64,000 bases of DNA from Mesobacterium_A sp034670065 (lineage in GTDB: Bacteria > Pseudomonadota > Alphaproteobacteria > Rhodobacterales > Rhodobacteraceae), in contig JAXMOG010000009.1 in NCBI GenBank assembly GCA_034670065.1, positions 62,001 to 126,000 on the forward strand, read 5' to 3'. The position numbers and the translations under genes were made by a program. Below the pieces are notes generated by a model, which was given only the letters and a program-made list of their open reading frames with translations, did not search any database and was not told the DNA's origin. Positions 46,563 to 55,957 of the stretch are shown piece after piece. Within the stretch, counting starts at the first letter, position 1, and every line of letters starts with the position of its first letter.

Positions 46563-47360
46563 TTGAATTACGAGCATCTTGTGGAAACCATGCGTCGCCT
46601 TGCGCTGGAGGCGGGCGCAAAGATCATGGAAATATACGAAGCCGATGATTTTGAAGTCAAAACAAAATCGGATCAAAGCCCGGTAACGGAAGCCGATGAA
46701 GCGGCAGATGCCATTATTTCGGCTGGTTTGCGCAAATCGTTCCCGGAAATGCCGTTGGTTACCGAAGAACAGGCCGACAGCCATACTCAAACTGTCAGCA
46801 CATTTCTGATCGTTGATCCCTTGGATGGAACAAAAGAATTTGTGAAGCGCCGGGGCGACTTCACGGTCAATATTGCCCTTGTCCAGGACGGAGTGCCCAC
46901 CCACGGTGTGGTTTACGCGCCAGCGCGTGGTCGGATGTTCTTTACCTTGGCCGATGAAACTGCAGTTGAAGAAGTTGGTCCGTTTTCGTCAGACAGCATT
47001 GGTGAAACGCACCCAATCAAGGTTGCCGAAAGCGACAATTCCAAGCTGATGGTTGTGGCGTCAAAATCGCATCGCGACGAAGCGACGGACGCATATATCA
47101 GCAAATATTCTGTGGCTGACGCTAAAAGCGCCGGGTCATCTTTGAAGTTCTGCTTGGTCGCGACGGGTGAAGCCGATCTATATCCGCGTTTGGGCCGCAC
47201 CATGGAATGGGACACTGCCGCCGGACACGCGGTGCTACTGGGGGCCGGAGGTCAGGTTGTGCGTTTTGATGACTTGACGCCGTTGGCCTATGGAAAGCCG
47301 GAATTCGCGAACCCGTTCTTTATCGCCCACGCGCCGGGAGTTGCGTTAAAGCAAGGATAA
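46563..47360 (+). CDS. cysQ: 3'(2'),5'-bisphosphate nucleotidase CysQ
   Basis: A 265-aa phosphatase of the inositol-monophosphatase fold. Metal-binding blocks are visible: DQSPVTEADEAA, TEEQAD, VDPLDGTKEF (the DPxDG signature) and TMEWDTAAGHAVL near the end. It removes 3'-phosphate from PAP and PAPS, recycling the by-product of sulfation. TTG 46563 was chosen as start since AAGGAG lies about 8 bases upstream and the family starts here; ATG 46515 is possible. Next to the sulfotransferase gene at 54521 it suggests sulfate groups on the polysaccharide. It is followed after 3 bases by a glycosyltransferase. Confidence 0.93.
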   Translation: MNYEHLVETMRRLALEAGAKIMEIYEADDFEVKTKSDQSPVTEADEAADAIISAGLRKSFPEMPLVTEEQADSHTQTVSTFLIVDPLDGTKEFVKRRGDFTVNIALVQDGVPTHGVVYAPARGRMFFTLADETAVEEVGPFSSDSIGETHPIKVAESDNSKLMVVASKSHRDEATDAYISKYSVADAKSAGSSLKFCLVATGEADLYPRLGRTMEWDTAAGHAVLLGAGGQVVRFDDLTPLAYGKPEFANPFFIAHAPGVALKQG

Positions 47361-47363
47361 TCA

Positions 47364-48590
47364 ATGAACTTTCCACCGGTCAGCGTTGTCATCGTCAGTT
47401 GGAACAGACCAGCTGCGTTGATCCGATGTCTGACCGGAGTTGCGCAATTGGACTATGCGCCGATGGAAGTGATTGTTGTCGCCTGCACCGCCGGGGTTGA
47501 GGCGGTGCAGGCATCGCGTTTTTTTCCACATGTTAAGCTGGAAGAGGCGCCCGTTCCCAACATCGCAAAAGCACGAAATAGCGGGATTGCTCTGGCGAGC
47601 GGCGATATTGTCGCCTTTATCGATGATGACGCCGTGCCCGAGCCACTTTGGCTGCGCCATTTGGTGCGGGCTTTTGATAATCCAAATGTAACGTCTGCCA
47701 GTGGTGTTGTTCTTGGTCGAAACGGAATTTCCTGGCAGTGGGGTCGATCAGAGATTGATGAAACCGGAGCCAGAGTTGCGCTGACTGTTGACGGTGACGA
47801 CCCAATTGTGTGGGCACCCAAGGCGGGCCGAGGAGCAAAGACCGAAGGCACAAACATGGCCTTTCGTCGGTCTGTTTTGTTGCGTGAGGGCGGGTTTGAC
47901 GAAGCCTTTGCTTACTACCTGGACGAAAGCGATCTTAATTACCGACTGGGTCGGTTAGGGGAGCAATCAGCGTTTGTTCCATTGGCACAGGTCCACCACT
48001 CATTTGTTGCAAATTCTGTCCGTCGCGATGACCGTGTGCCGCGGGATTTGGCGCTATTGGGAAGGTCGCAAGCGGCCTTTGTTGCGCGGCATTGCCCAAA
48101 GGAACGCAGAATCTCTGCTCGGTCCAGCTTCGTTGCGGAGCAACGGAATCGCCTTCTGCGCCATATGCAAACAGGGGCATTGATGCCCGATGATGTGCAC
48201 CGTTTGTTGGGCGGATTGTCGCATGGTTGGTCACAGGGTGAGGCGCAACCAGTTGTTCCGCCGCAACCTTTTGAAAGCCGGAATGCGGATTTTCGCCGAT
48301 ATCCGACTCAGGTAGACGCGCCGCGAAAATACCTGTCGCAGCTGTCTTTCAAATGTGCAAAAAGTCACCAGTGCGCACAAAAATTAGCCGAAAGCGGTTA
48401 CGTGACGACGCTGTTCAATTTCTCGCTTAACGGGTATTATCACAGTGTTTCCTTCACATCATCCGGCTATTGGATACAATCAGGGGGCGTTTATGGCAGA
48501 AGCACGCGAAATGGTCGGTTATTTCAGCCTTGGCGTCTCGAAAACCGGGTTGTTGCGGAAACAATGCGCGTCTCGCCGGTGCGTGGTTAA
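47364..48590 (+). CDS. Family 2 glycosyltransferase
   Basis: A 408-aa GT-A protein: VSVVIVSWNRPAALIRCL, then AKARNSGIALASGDIVAFIDDDAVP with the DXD-type metal site, and DESDLNYRLG with the catalytic acidic residues. The C-terminal 130 residues have no clear match and may bind the acceptor or membrane. AAGGAT precedes the ATG. It starts 3 bases after cysQ, so the two are probably one transcript. A hairpin 28 bases past the stop may end it before galU. Confidence 0.87.
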   Translation: MNFPPVSVVIVSWNRPAALIRCLTGVAQLDYAPMEVIVVACTAGVEAVQASRFFPHVKLEEAPVPNIAKARNSGIALASGDIVAFIDDDAVPEPLWLRHLVRAFDNPNVTSASGVVLGRNGISWQWGRSEIDETGARVALTVDGDDPIVWAPKAGRGAKTEGTNMAFRRSVLLREGGFDEAFAYYLDESDLNYRLGRLGEQSAFVPLAQVHHSFVANSVRRDDRVPRDLALLGRSQAAFVARHCPKERRISARSSFVAEQRNRLLRHMQTGALMPDDVHRLLGGLSHGWSQGEAQPVVPPQPFESRNADFRRYPTQVDAPRKYLSQLSFKCAKSHQCAQKLAESGYVTTLFNFSLNGYYHSVSFTSSGYWIQSGGVYGRSTRNGRLFQPWRLENRVVAETMRVSPVRG

Positions 48591-48617
48591 CCGCCGATAG
48601 GACACTGGTAGGCTTGC

Positions 48618-48640
48618 TGTGGCAATTTTGAGATGCCACA
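48618..48640 (+). terminator. Possible weak terminator hairpin before galU
   Basis: TGTGGCA (48618-48624) pairs with TGCCACA (48634-48640) around a 9-base loop, and AGATTTT follows. The stem of 7 bp is short and the T run has only four bases, so it may be a partial terminator or an attenuating structure. It lies between the glycosyltransferase stop and galU. Confidence 0.4.
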
Positions 48641-48748
48641 AGATTTTCATACTGTGGATACGTTTCAGGCCAACAGATTGTTTAAGCCGTTTTCAATGTT
48701 CGAGGGTGCTGGGTTGCTCTAGCGTATAATTAGGAGCTGTATACTGAG

Positions 48749-49639
48749 ATGAAGAGAAAAGTTACCAAGGCGATTTTTCCTGTAGCTGGGCTTGGGACAC
48801 GGTTCCTTCCAGCCACGAAATCTGTGCCAAAAGAGATTATGACTTTGGTCGATCGCCCGTTGGTGCAATACGCAATTGACGAGGCCCGCGCGGCTGGCAT
48901 CAAGGAATTCATTTTTGTGACGTCTCGCGGCAAAGGGGCGTTGGAGGATTATTTTGATCATTCTCCGCAGCTGGAGCAGGAATTGCGCCGCAAGGGCAAA
49001 GATGAGCTGCTGAACACGTTGCGCGCAACCAACATGGATTCGGGCGAAATCGCTTATATTCGTCAACACAAAGCGCTGGGCCTAGGCCATGCCGTTTGGT
49101 GTGCCCGTCGTTTGATCGGGAATGAGCCTTTTGCGGTTATGTTGCCGGATGATGTGATTGCGGGTGACAAACCTTGTCTGCAACAGATGGTAGAAGCCTA
49201 CGAAGAAACTGGCGGAAACATGGTCGCTGCCATGGAAGTGCCGGGTGACAAAGCTTCGTCCTATGGCATTTTGGATGTCAAAGAAGACATGGGTTCCATG
49301 GTTCAGGTAAAGGGTATGGTCGAAAAACCGCCCGCTGGCGAAGCACCGTCTAACCTGGCCGTTATTGGACGCTATATTCTGACACCCAATGTTTTGCGTT
49401 CGATCAACAAGCTGAAAGCTGGCGCTGGCGGCGAAGTACAACTGACCGATGCGATTGCCGAGCAAATTAATGGCGAAGGCGTTTATGGCTATCGGTTCCG
49501 TGGTGAACGCTTTGACTGCGGATCCAAAGCCGGATTCCTTCAGGCTACCGTTTCGTTTGGTCTGGCACGTGACGAACTGAAAGATGAGCTGATGGGCTAC
49601 CTTCAGGAAGTCATCGGCGCCAAGAACGCGGCGCAGTAG
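48749..49639 (+). CDS. galU: UTP-glucose-1-phosphate uridylyltransferase GalU
   Basis: A 296-aa nucleotidyltransferase. The N-terminus KAIFPVAGLGTRFLPATKSVPKE is the nucleotide-binding loop, split here as KAIFPVAGLGTRF and LPATKSVPKE. VDRPLVQYA, LPDDVI and GMVEKPP follow, and FDCGSKAGFLQATV closes the active site. It makes UDP-glucose from glucose-1-phosphate and UTP for polysaccharide and lipid synthesis. A perfect -10 hexamer TATAAT (48725-48730) lies about 19 bases before the ATG, but a good -35 was not seen, so the promoter is uncertain. galE follows after 8 bases. Confidence 0.96.
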   Translation: MKRKVTKAIFPVAGLGTRFLPATKSVPKEIMTLVDRPLVQYAIDEARAAGIKEFIFVTSRGKGALEDYFDHSPQLEQELRRKGKDELLNTLRATNMDSGEIAYIRQHKALGLGHAVWCARRLIGNEPFAVMLPDDVIAGDKPCLQQMVEAYEETGGNMVAAMEVPGDKASSYGILDVKEDMGSMVQVKGMVEKPPAGEAPSNLAVIGRYILTPNVLRSINKLKAGAGGEVQLTDAIAEQINGEGVYGYRFRGERFDCGSKAGFLQATVSFGLARDELKDELMGYLQEVIGAKNAAQ

Positions 49640-49647
49640 GATAAAGA

Positions 49648-50631
49648 ATGGCGAATGTTCTGGTAACTGGCGGAGCGGGCTACATAGGCTCGCACGCTTG
49701 TAAGGCGCTGGCGCAGGCCGGTTTCACGCCTGTAACATTCGACAATTTATGTACTGGTTGGGCCGATGCTGTTAAATTCGGCCCATTCGAACAAGGTGAC
49801 TTGCTGGACAGACAGCGATTGGACGAAGTGTTCGCAAAGCATCAGCCCGTCGCGGTGATGCATTTCGCGGCGCTTAGCCAAGTGGGCGAAGCCGTATCTC
49901 AACCCGGTCGCTATTGGCGCAACAACGTGCTTGGGTCTTTGACGTTGATTGAAGCTGCAGCAGCGGCTGGTTGTATGGATTTCGTTTTCTCGTCCACCTG
50001 CGCTACCTATGGCGATCAAGACAATGTGGTTCTGAACGAACAGTCAGCGCAGCATCCGCTAAACGCATACGGCGCTTCAAAACGTGCTGTTGAGGATATT
50101 CTGAAAGACTTCGAAGTTGCGACAGGTCTGCGGCACGTCATTTTTCGCTATTTCAATGTAGCCGGTGCTGACCCGGATGCAGAGGTTGGTGAATTCCACC
50201 AACCTGAAACGCATTTGATCCCATTAATGCTGGATGCGATCGATGGAAAGCGTGACGCGTTGACGATTTTTGGCACGGATTACGATACACCTGACGGCAC
50301 ATGCATTCGGGACTATGTCCATGTTTGCGATTTGGTGGATGCCCATGTTTTGGGTCTGAAATGGCTTCAGGATGAACGTGGCAGTCAAATCTTTAACTTG
50401 GGCACCGGGCGCGGATTTTCTGTGCGCGAGGTTGTTGCCGCTTCCCGTGAAGTCACGAACCGGCCTGTTCCGATGAATGAGGGAGAGCGCCGGTCAGGTG
50501 ATTGCACCAAGCTGGTGTCGGGCTCTACGAAAGCGGAACAAGAACTTGGTTGGGTGCCGTCACGATCAACGCTTCGGCAAATGATCGGTGATGCATGGCG
50601 CTGGCACCAGAACGGACATTATGATCGGTAA
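49648..50631 (+). CDS. galE: UDP-glucose 4-epimerase GalE
   Basis: A 327-aa extended SDR: VLVTGGAGYIGSHACKAL (NAD site), VFSSTCATYG with the catalytic Ser/Thr, YGASKRAVE (YxxxK), RYFNVAGADP and the C-terminal RDYVHVCDLVDAHVLGL and RRSGDCTKLV blocks that are specific to GalE. It converts UDP-glucose made by GalU next to it to UDP-galactose, which suggests that the polymer contains galactose or a galactose-derived uronic acid. Its stop overlaps the next glycosyltransferase start by 11 bases. Confidence 0.95.
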   Translation: MANVLVTGGAGYIGSHACKALAQAGFTPVTFDNLCTGWADAVKFGPFEQGDLLDRQRLDEVFAKHQPVAVMHFAALSQVGEAVSQPGRYWRNNVLGSLTLIEAAAAAGCMDFVFSSTCATYGDQDNVVLNEQSAQHPLNAYGASKRAVEDILKDFEVATGLRHVIFRYFNVAGADPDAEVGEFHQPETHLIPLMLDAIDGKRDALTIFGTDYDTPDGTCIRDYVHVCDLVDAHVLGLKWLQDERGSQIFNLGTGRGFSVREVVAASREVTNRPVPMNEGERRSGDCTKLVSGSTKAEQELGWVPSRSTLRQMIGDAWRWHQNGHYDR

Positions 50632-51775
50632 GCCTGCGGGGCGGATACTGGATCTTTCGCGGCTGACCAGTCGCGCTGGTAAGCAACTTACTGGCGTTGA
50701 CCGTGTTGAACTTGCCTACCTTCAACAATTTCTTGCAATGGACGTGCCTGCTTATGGGCTGGTTCGGACGACGCTTGGTTTTATTCTGTTGGGCCGCGAT
50801 GGTCTGGGCCTGTTGAAAGCGTCTATTGAAAGCAACACTACCCAAGCTGAGCTGCTATCCGCTTTGCGCGGCGCGGCTGTTGCACGGTGCCGACCGTATT
50901 TACTGGGCATTATGTTGCGGCGGCATGTGCCACAAGGCAGCCACTATATTAATGTGGGTCATAGCAGTTTTTCATCCCGTCTGGTCCGGGGTCTGAAATT
51001 CGCAGGTGTGGGAAAAATCGCGGTGATGGTGCACGATACCATTCCTTTGGATTTTCCCAATTTGCAGCGTGACGGGAGTGTTGCGCGCTTCGCCAAATTT
51101 CTGAACCGTGTCGCAAACACTGCTGATGTGGTGCTGTGTAGCTCGGCTCAAACGGCAGTAGATTTTCGCAGGCATGCACCGCGTGCCACAGGACATGTTG
51201 TTGTCGCCCATTTGGGCGTATCGGTCCCGGTTGCGGGGCAACGTCCAAGCGGGGCTTGGGTATCGCCGTATTTTGTTGCTTTGGGAACGATAGAGCCGCG
51301 TAAAAACCATCAGTTTCTTCTCGATATTTGGGCGGATATTTGCGACCAGCCGGATGCCCCGCATTTGGTTATTTGCGGGGGACGTGGTTGGAAGAATTCA
51401 GAAGTATTTGCGCGTTTGGATACGCGCCCGGCCAACGTGCACGAACGCGCTGATCTTTCGGATAGCGAAGTAGCGGCCTTGATGAATGGTAGCGCAGGCT
51501 TGCTGTTTCCCAGTCTGTCAGAAGGGTTTGGTTTTCCGCCTTACGAGGCCGCCGCGTTGGGCGTGCCGGTTCTTTGCAACGACTTAGCTGTTCTCAAGGA
51601 AGGGCTGGGGAACATTCCCATTTACGCAAAGGTCACCGATCGCTATCTTTGGGTCAGAAAAATAAATGAAATGGCGACAGCATTTCGGGCAAATGACGGG
51701 GCAAGGGCAGTTGATCCGTCGCTGAACCTTCCGACCTGGACGGCGCATTTCAACATTGTGTTGAGCCTGATCTGA
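50621..51775 (+). CDS. Family 4 (GT-B) glycosyltransferase
   Basis: A 384-aa protein with the GT4-type start RILDLSRLTSRAGKQLTGVDRVE found in transferases such as mannosyltransferase-like WbaZ. It has MVHDTIPLDFP, LGTIEPRKNH in place of the usual GRL loop, VICGGRGWKN, and SEGFGFPPYEAAALG as the EX7E donor motif. ATG 50621 was chosen because it lies inside the galE end; GTG- or ATG-type starts up to 50588 would overlap galE by over 40 bases. The donor is often GDP-mannose or UDP-glucose in this group, but that cannot be decided here. Confidence 0.85.
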   Translation: MIGKPAGRILDLSRLTSRAGKQLTGVDRVELAYLQQFLAMDVPAYGLVRTTLGFILLGRDGLGLLKASIESNTTQAELLSALRGAAVARCRPYLLGIMLRRHVPQGSHYINVGHSSFSSRLVRGLKFAGVGKIAVMVHDTIPLDFPNLQRDGSVARFAKFLNRVANTADVVLCSSAQTAVDFRRHAPRATGHVVVAHLGVSVPVAGQRPSGAWVSPYFVALGTIEPRKNHQFLLDIWADICDQPDAPHLVICGGRGWKNSEVFARLDTRPANVHERADLSDSEVAALMNGSAGLLFPSLSEGFGFPPYEAAALGVPVLCNDLAVLKEGLGNIPIYAKVTDRYLWVRKINEMATAFRANDGARAVDPSLNLPTWTAHFNIVLSLI

Positions 51776-51816
51776 TATCGCCTGGCCAGAAAACTGGTCA
51801 GTGGGCAGAGTGACCA

Positions 51817-52827
51817 ATGGGCGTTTGGCAATCATATCGGCTGCGGCTTCAGCGAAAACGCTGGTTGATCCGTGCTTTTCGGAAACGCCGTGAGTTGGCG
51901 AAGAACGTAGATCGCACGCATCAGATTCAGGGCCAGGATATTCTGCTGTTCTGTACTCAACGCAACGAGATGACGCGACTGCCGCACTTTCTGGCGCATT
52001 ACCGTGATCTGGGCGTGGCGCATTTTCTGTTTGTGGACAATGGCAGCACAGACGGGTCGCTGGACTATCTGACTTCGCAACCTGATGTATCTGTCTGGTC
52101 CAGTGGCGAAAGCTACAAGCGCGCCCGGTTTGGGATGGATTGGATGAACTGGTTGCTGCGGTCATATGGGCACGGCCATTGGTGCCTGACCGTAGATCCA
52201 GATGAATTGTTGGTTTTCCCGTTTTGTGACACCCGCCCTTTGCGGGCTTTGACCGATTGGCTTGATGCGTCTTCGATCCGAACATTCAGCGCTATGTTGT
52301 TGGACATGTATCCCAAGGGCCCAGTCGACAGGCATGTGTTGGCGCCAGGACAGGATCCGATCAAGGTGGCGCGTTGGTTTGACCCCGGAAATTACCGCAT
52401 CAGTTTGAACAAGCTGCATGGAAACTTGTGGATTCAGGGCGGTCCACGGGAACGTATCTTTTTTCAGGAACAACCGCATCGTGCGCCGGCGTTGAACAAG
52501 ATTCCGCTGGTACGTTGGGACCGTCGCTATGCCTATGTCAGTTCAACACACAACTTATTGCCGCGCGGGCTGAACCATGTGTTCGATGCCTTTGGTGGTG
52601 AAAAGACATCAGGCATCCTGTTGCATCCCAAATTCGTGGGCGGATTGTCTGGCAAAGCGACCGAGGAGCTGACACGCAAACAGCATTTCGGCGGTTCCAA
52701 GGAATACCGGGCTTACGCCCAAGGGCTGGCAGCCAGCGCCGACATTTGGTGCGAGAAATCAGAACGTTTTTCCGGCTGGCGACAACTTGAATCGCTTGGC
52801 CTGATGTCTTCGGGAAATTGGGCATGA
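51817..52827 (+). CDS. Glycosyltransferase family 2/92-like protein
   Basis: A 336-aa protein. LLFCTQRNEMTRLPHFLAHY with FLFVDNGSTDGSLDYL and TVDPDELLVFP (a DPDE metal site) identify the Glyco_tranf_2_4 (GT92-like) group of GT-A transferases. The N-terminal 45 residues are strongly basic and may contact the membrane. The end overlaps the next gene by an ATGA. It lies in a series galU-galE-GT-GT-GT14-sulfotransferase that is probably one transcript. Confidence 0.82.
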   Translation: MGVWQSYRLRLQRKRWLIRAFRKRRELAKNVDRTHQIQGQDILLFCTQRNEMTRLPHFLAHYRDLGVAHFLFVDNGSTDGSLDYLTSQPDVSVWSSGESYKRARFGMDWMNWLLRSYGHGHWCLTVDPDELLVFPFCDTRPLRALTDWLDASSIRTFSAMLLDMYPKGPVDRHVLAPGQDPIKVARWFDPGNYRISLNKLHGNLWIQGGPRERIFFQEQPHRAPALNKIPLVRWDRRYAYVSSTHNLLPRGLNHVFDAFGGEKTSGILLHPKFVGGLSGKATEELTRKQHFGGSKEYRAYAQGLAASADIWCEKSERFSGWRQLESLGLMSSGNWA

Positions 52828-54524
52828 GCGCGCTTGGTATTGTCATGCTGGTGCACACCGCGTTGCATCGAAGCGCGCAGGTCGCGCGATTTTGGGCAGA
52901 CGGCGGATGCCCGGTGGTTATTCATGTCGACAGGTCAGTAAAGGACGCAGAGCGACAGAGTTTTGAAAAGTCACTGGATGATCTTCCAAATGTAAACGTG
53001 CTGAGCAATCACACCTGTGAATGGGGGACGTGGAACCTTGTTGCGGCGACACAAGATGCGTCCATGCACCTGCTGCGAAATTATCCTGAGGTTCGACACG
53101 TATACCTGACATCAGGATCCTGTCTGCCGATCAAGCCTGTTTCACAGCTGGCAGCGTATTTGGCAGAGCGCCCGGAAACGGATTTTATCGAAAGCGTTTC
53201 AACAAAAGACATGCCTTGGACCGTTGGTGGTTTGAATGATGAACGGTTCACGCTTTGGTTCCCGCTATCGTGGCGTCAAAACAGGCGTCTGTTTGATGCC
53301 AGTGTAAAGGTGCAGCGAAAACTGAAAGTACAGCGTGCATTGCCAGCGAAGATTCAGCCGCATTTGGGCAGCCAATGGTGGTGCCTGACGCGCCGCACTC
53401 TTTCGGCGATCTTGGAAGATCCAAAGCGGCGGACATTCGATTCATTCTTTAAGCGCGTTTGGATACCAGACGAAGCCTATTTTCAAACGCTGGCCCGGCT
53501 TTGGTCTGGCAACATTGAAAGCCGGTCTTTGACCTACTCAAAGTTCGATTTTCAGGGCAAACCGCACGTTTTGTATGATGATCATCTACCATACTTGGCG
53601 AACAACCCGTGCTTTGTTGCGCGCAAGGTTTGGCCCGGTGCGGACATGCTGTACAACCGTTTTCTGGACAAGGCAGCGGCCGTATCCACGGTAACGAAGC
53701 CTGCGCATCGGTCGTTGAATGAACTGTTTGATGAAGCGAAAGTTCGACGAACCCGTGGGCGCCCCGGATTGTCGATGCAAAGCCGTTTTCCGGATCGGGG
53801 ATGGGACAGAACGCCAACCGCAAATACGTATAACGTGTTTCAGGGCCTGCCAATTCTGATACCGGACTTCGAAGAATGGATCGGCCGCCATATGAGCACA
53901 CCGATTCATGGTCGATTGTTTGCCCCTGATCGAGTGCATTATTCGGGCGGGGGTGACGTTGGTCCTGGTGGGTTGTCAAATTGTGGGGCCATACGCGATG
54001 CAAATCCCAAAGCGTTTCTGGGAAATTTGCTGTGGAATACGCGAGGAACGCCGCAAAGCTTCTTGTTTGGACCAAAAGATCGGCAAGCTATCGTGCCTGA
54101 ATTGGCACGTGATCCGAATGCGACCATTTATTTGGTTTCCGGCGCTTGGCTTGTGCCCTTGGCGCGGGGCAACAAGAACTTTTCTGCTGTCAGAGATCAG
54201 GCAGCGCGTCTGCAACGTATCGAAGACGCTCAATTGGCTATGCTGCGACGCGCATCATGCAACGCCACGGTTCATATCTGGACGCTTGCGGAATTTGTCG
54301 CGGCGCCAATGACAGTTCTGCACATGGTTTCTGGCAAGTCTCAGGAAGATATGGCTTTGACCGAAGTACCTGAATTGGCTGATGTGTCAGGTGTGCCGCG
54401 ACTGCTGCGGAATTTGAAAAACCAAGGGGTTCCGGTTCATCTGGCCGGGGATTTGCCACAGGAACCTTTGGTGCCGGATCGTGAACTTGGCGCAAGAAAA
54501 CCCTATCTGGTGCCAAAGTCATGA
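52824..54524 (+). CDS. Core-2/I-branching-type (GT14) glycosyltransferase with C-terminal extension
   Basis: A 566-aa protein. Residues about 1-260 belong to the Core-2/I-branching beta-1,6-N-acetylglucosaminyltransferase group: GIVMLVHTALHRS, VVIHVDRSVK, WGTWNLVAATQDAS, YLTSGSCLPIKP and GSQWWCLTRRTL are its conserved blocks. Members usually add a beta-1,6-linked branch or xylose. The further 300 residues (WDRTPTANTYNVFQGLPIL...) have no domain that I recognise. ATG 52824 was chosen over TTG 52818 because it forms an ATGA overlap and has GGGAAA 7 bases upstream. The end overlaps the sulfotransferase gene by 4 bases. Confidence 0.83.
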   Translation: MSALGIVMLVHTALHRSAQVARFWADGGCPVVIHVDRSVKDAERQSFEKSLDDLPNVNVLSNHTCEWGTWNLVAATQDASMHLLRNYPEVRHVYLTSGSCLPIKPVSQLAAYLAERPETDFIESVSTKDMPWTVGGLNDERFTLWFPLSWRQNRRLFDASVKVQRKLKVQRALPAKIQPHLGSQWWCLTRRTLSAILEDPKRRTFDSFFKRVWIPDEAYFQTLARLWSGNIESRSLTYSKFDFQGKPHVLYDDHLPYLANNPCFVARKVWPGADMLYNRFLDKAAAVSTVTKPAHRSLNELFDEAKVRRTRGRPGLSMQSRFPDRGWDRTPTANTYNVFQGLPILIPDFEEWIGRHMSTPIHGRLFAPDRVHYSGGGDVGPGGLSNCGAIRDANPKAFLGNLLWNTRGTPQSFLFGPKDRQAIVPELARDPNATIYLVSGAWLVPLARGNKNFSAVRDQAARLQRIEDAQLAMLRRASCNATVHIWTLAEFVAAPMTVLHMVSGKSQEDMALTEVPELADVSGVPRLLRNLKNQGVPVHLAGDLPQEPLVPDRELGARKPYLVPKS

Positions 54525-55957
54525 CAGTAGAACACGGATTTACGTCTTTTGTTGTCTTTGCTGACATGCGGACCGGATCAAACTTTTTGGAATCCAATTT
54601 GAATGCGCTGGATGGTGTGACGTGCCATGGCGAAGCGTTCAACCCTCACTTTGTTGGCTATCCAAACCGTGACGATCTGTTGGGTATGACCAGAGAGGAA
54701 CGCGATTCCAATCCAAAGCAATTGCTACGCCGGATACGTAATCGGACGGAGGGTTTGGGTGGTTTTAGGTACTTTCACGATCATGATCCGCGCGTCTTGG
54801 ATTCGGTTTTGGATGATCGCGGCTGTGCCAAGATTGTTCTGACCCGCAATCCTGTTGAAAGCTATGTCAGCCTGAAAATCGCCCAAGCCACGGATCAATG
54901 GAAGCTGACGAATGTGTCCAACAGGCGCAATGTCAAAGCCCGGTTTGATAGCGTTGAGTTCGAAGATTTTGTTGCGCGAACCCAAGAGTTTCAATTGCAG
55001 CTTCAGAACGCTCTGCAAAAATCCGGGCAAACGGCTTTTTACATCTCTTACGAAGATTTGCACGATGTGGAGGTTTTGAATGGTTTGGCAGCGTGGCTGG
55101 GTGTGGAGAGCCGGTTGGATGGGTTGCGAAAAAACCTGAAGCGGCAAAACCCCGAACCTTTGTCAGAGAAAGTGGAAAACTATGCCGATCTACAGGCTGC
55201 GCTTTCCACGTTTGATTGGGCGAACTTATCTCGAACTCCGAATTTCGAACCACGCCGAGGACCGGTTGTGCCCAGCTATGTGGCCGCTGCGAAATCCAAT
55301 TTGTTGTACATGCCAATACCCGGCGGACCGGACAAAACAGTTTTGCGTTGGCTTTCCGATCTGGATGAGGTTGCTGCGTCTGACCTGTTGACAGGCTTCA
55401 ATCAAAAGCTTCTTAGGGAGTGGATGTTGACCCACCCCGGACATCGTAGTTTCACGGTTATCCGCCACCCATTGGAACGGGCACACCATGTATTTTGCAC
55501 TCAAATTTTGCCTCTTGGCCCACAGGGCTTGCCAAAGGCCCGCAGAATATTGATGCGGCAGCACCAGATTGAACTTCCGAACTCAGCACCTGATGCGAAT
55601 TACGATCTGGCTGCACACAAAGCGGCGTTTTCCGGATTTTTGGAGTTTCTGAAGGCCAATTTGGCGGGGCAGTCTGTATTAAAGGTGTTGCCTTCCTTTG
55701 CGACGCAGACCCAATGCTTGCAAGGATTATCAGGCTTCTTGTGCCCTGACCGTGTGATCCGAGAAACGGACCTGGACAATCAGTTGGTGCAGCTAAGTTC
55801 GGAAGTTGGATCCGGACATGCGGATGTTTCAACAGACAATCCTGAAGGTCCGTTCAAATTGATAGATATATATGACCCGAAAATCGAAGAGTTGTCGCGA
55901 CAGGCTTACCATCGCGACTACATTCATTTCGGTTATTCGGATTGGAGCCCGGTTTAG
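54521..55957 (+). CDS. Sulfotransferase (NodH-like) with a second sulfotransferase-like half
   Basis: A 478-aa protein. The first half is a PAPS-dependent sulfotransferase: VVFADMRTGSNFLESNL is the 5'-phosphosulfate loop and VLTRNPVESYVSLKIAQ the 3'-phosphate site (Arg and Ser). From about residue 250 the chain resembles the start of another sulfotransferase domain (LYMPIPGGPDKTVLRWL, then SFTVIRHPLERAHHVF), with a loop that differs from the usual PKTGGTSL. Thus two folds appear joined; the second may be degenerate. It should add sulfate to a hydroxyl of the polysaccharide, and cysQ upstream would clear the PAP. It overlaps the GT14 gene by 4 bases and the convergent ptsN by 4. Confidence 0.82.
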   Translation: MTVEHGFTSFVVFADMRTGSNFLESNLNALDGVTCHGEAFNPHFVGYPNRDDLLGMTREERDSNPKQLLRRIRNRTEGLGGFRYFHDHDPRVLDSVLDDRGCAKIVLTRNPVESYVSLKIAQATDQWKLTNVSNRRNVKARFDSVEFEDFVARTQEFQLQLQNALQKSGQTAFYISYEDLHDVEVLNGLAAWLGVESRLDGLRKNLKRQNPEPLSEKVENYADLQAALSTFDWANLSRTPNFEPRRGPVVPSYVAAAKSNLLYMPIPGGPDKTVLRWLSDLDEVAASDLLTGFNQKLLREWMLTHPGHRSFTVIRHPLERAHHVFCTQILPLGPQGLPKARRILMRQHQIELPNSAPDANYDLAAHKAAFSGFLEFLKANLAGQSVLKVLPSFATQTQCLQGLSGFLCPDRVIRETDLDNQLVQLSSEVGSGHADVSTDNPEGPFKLIDIYDPKIEELSRQAYHRDYIHFGYSDWSPV

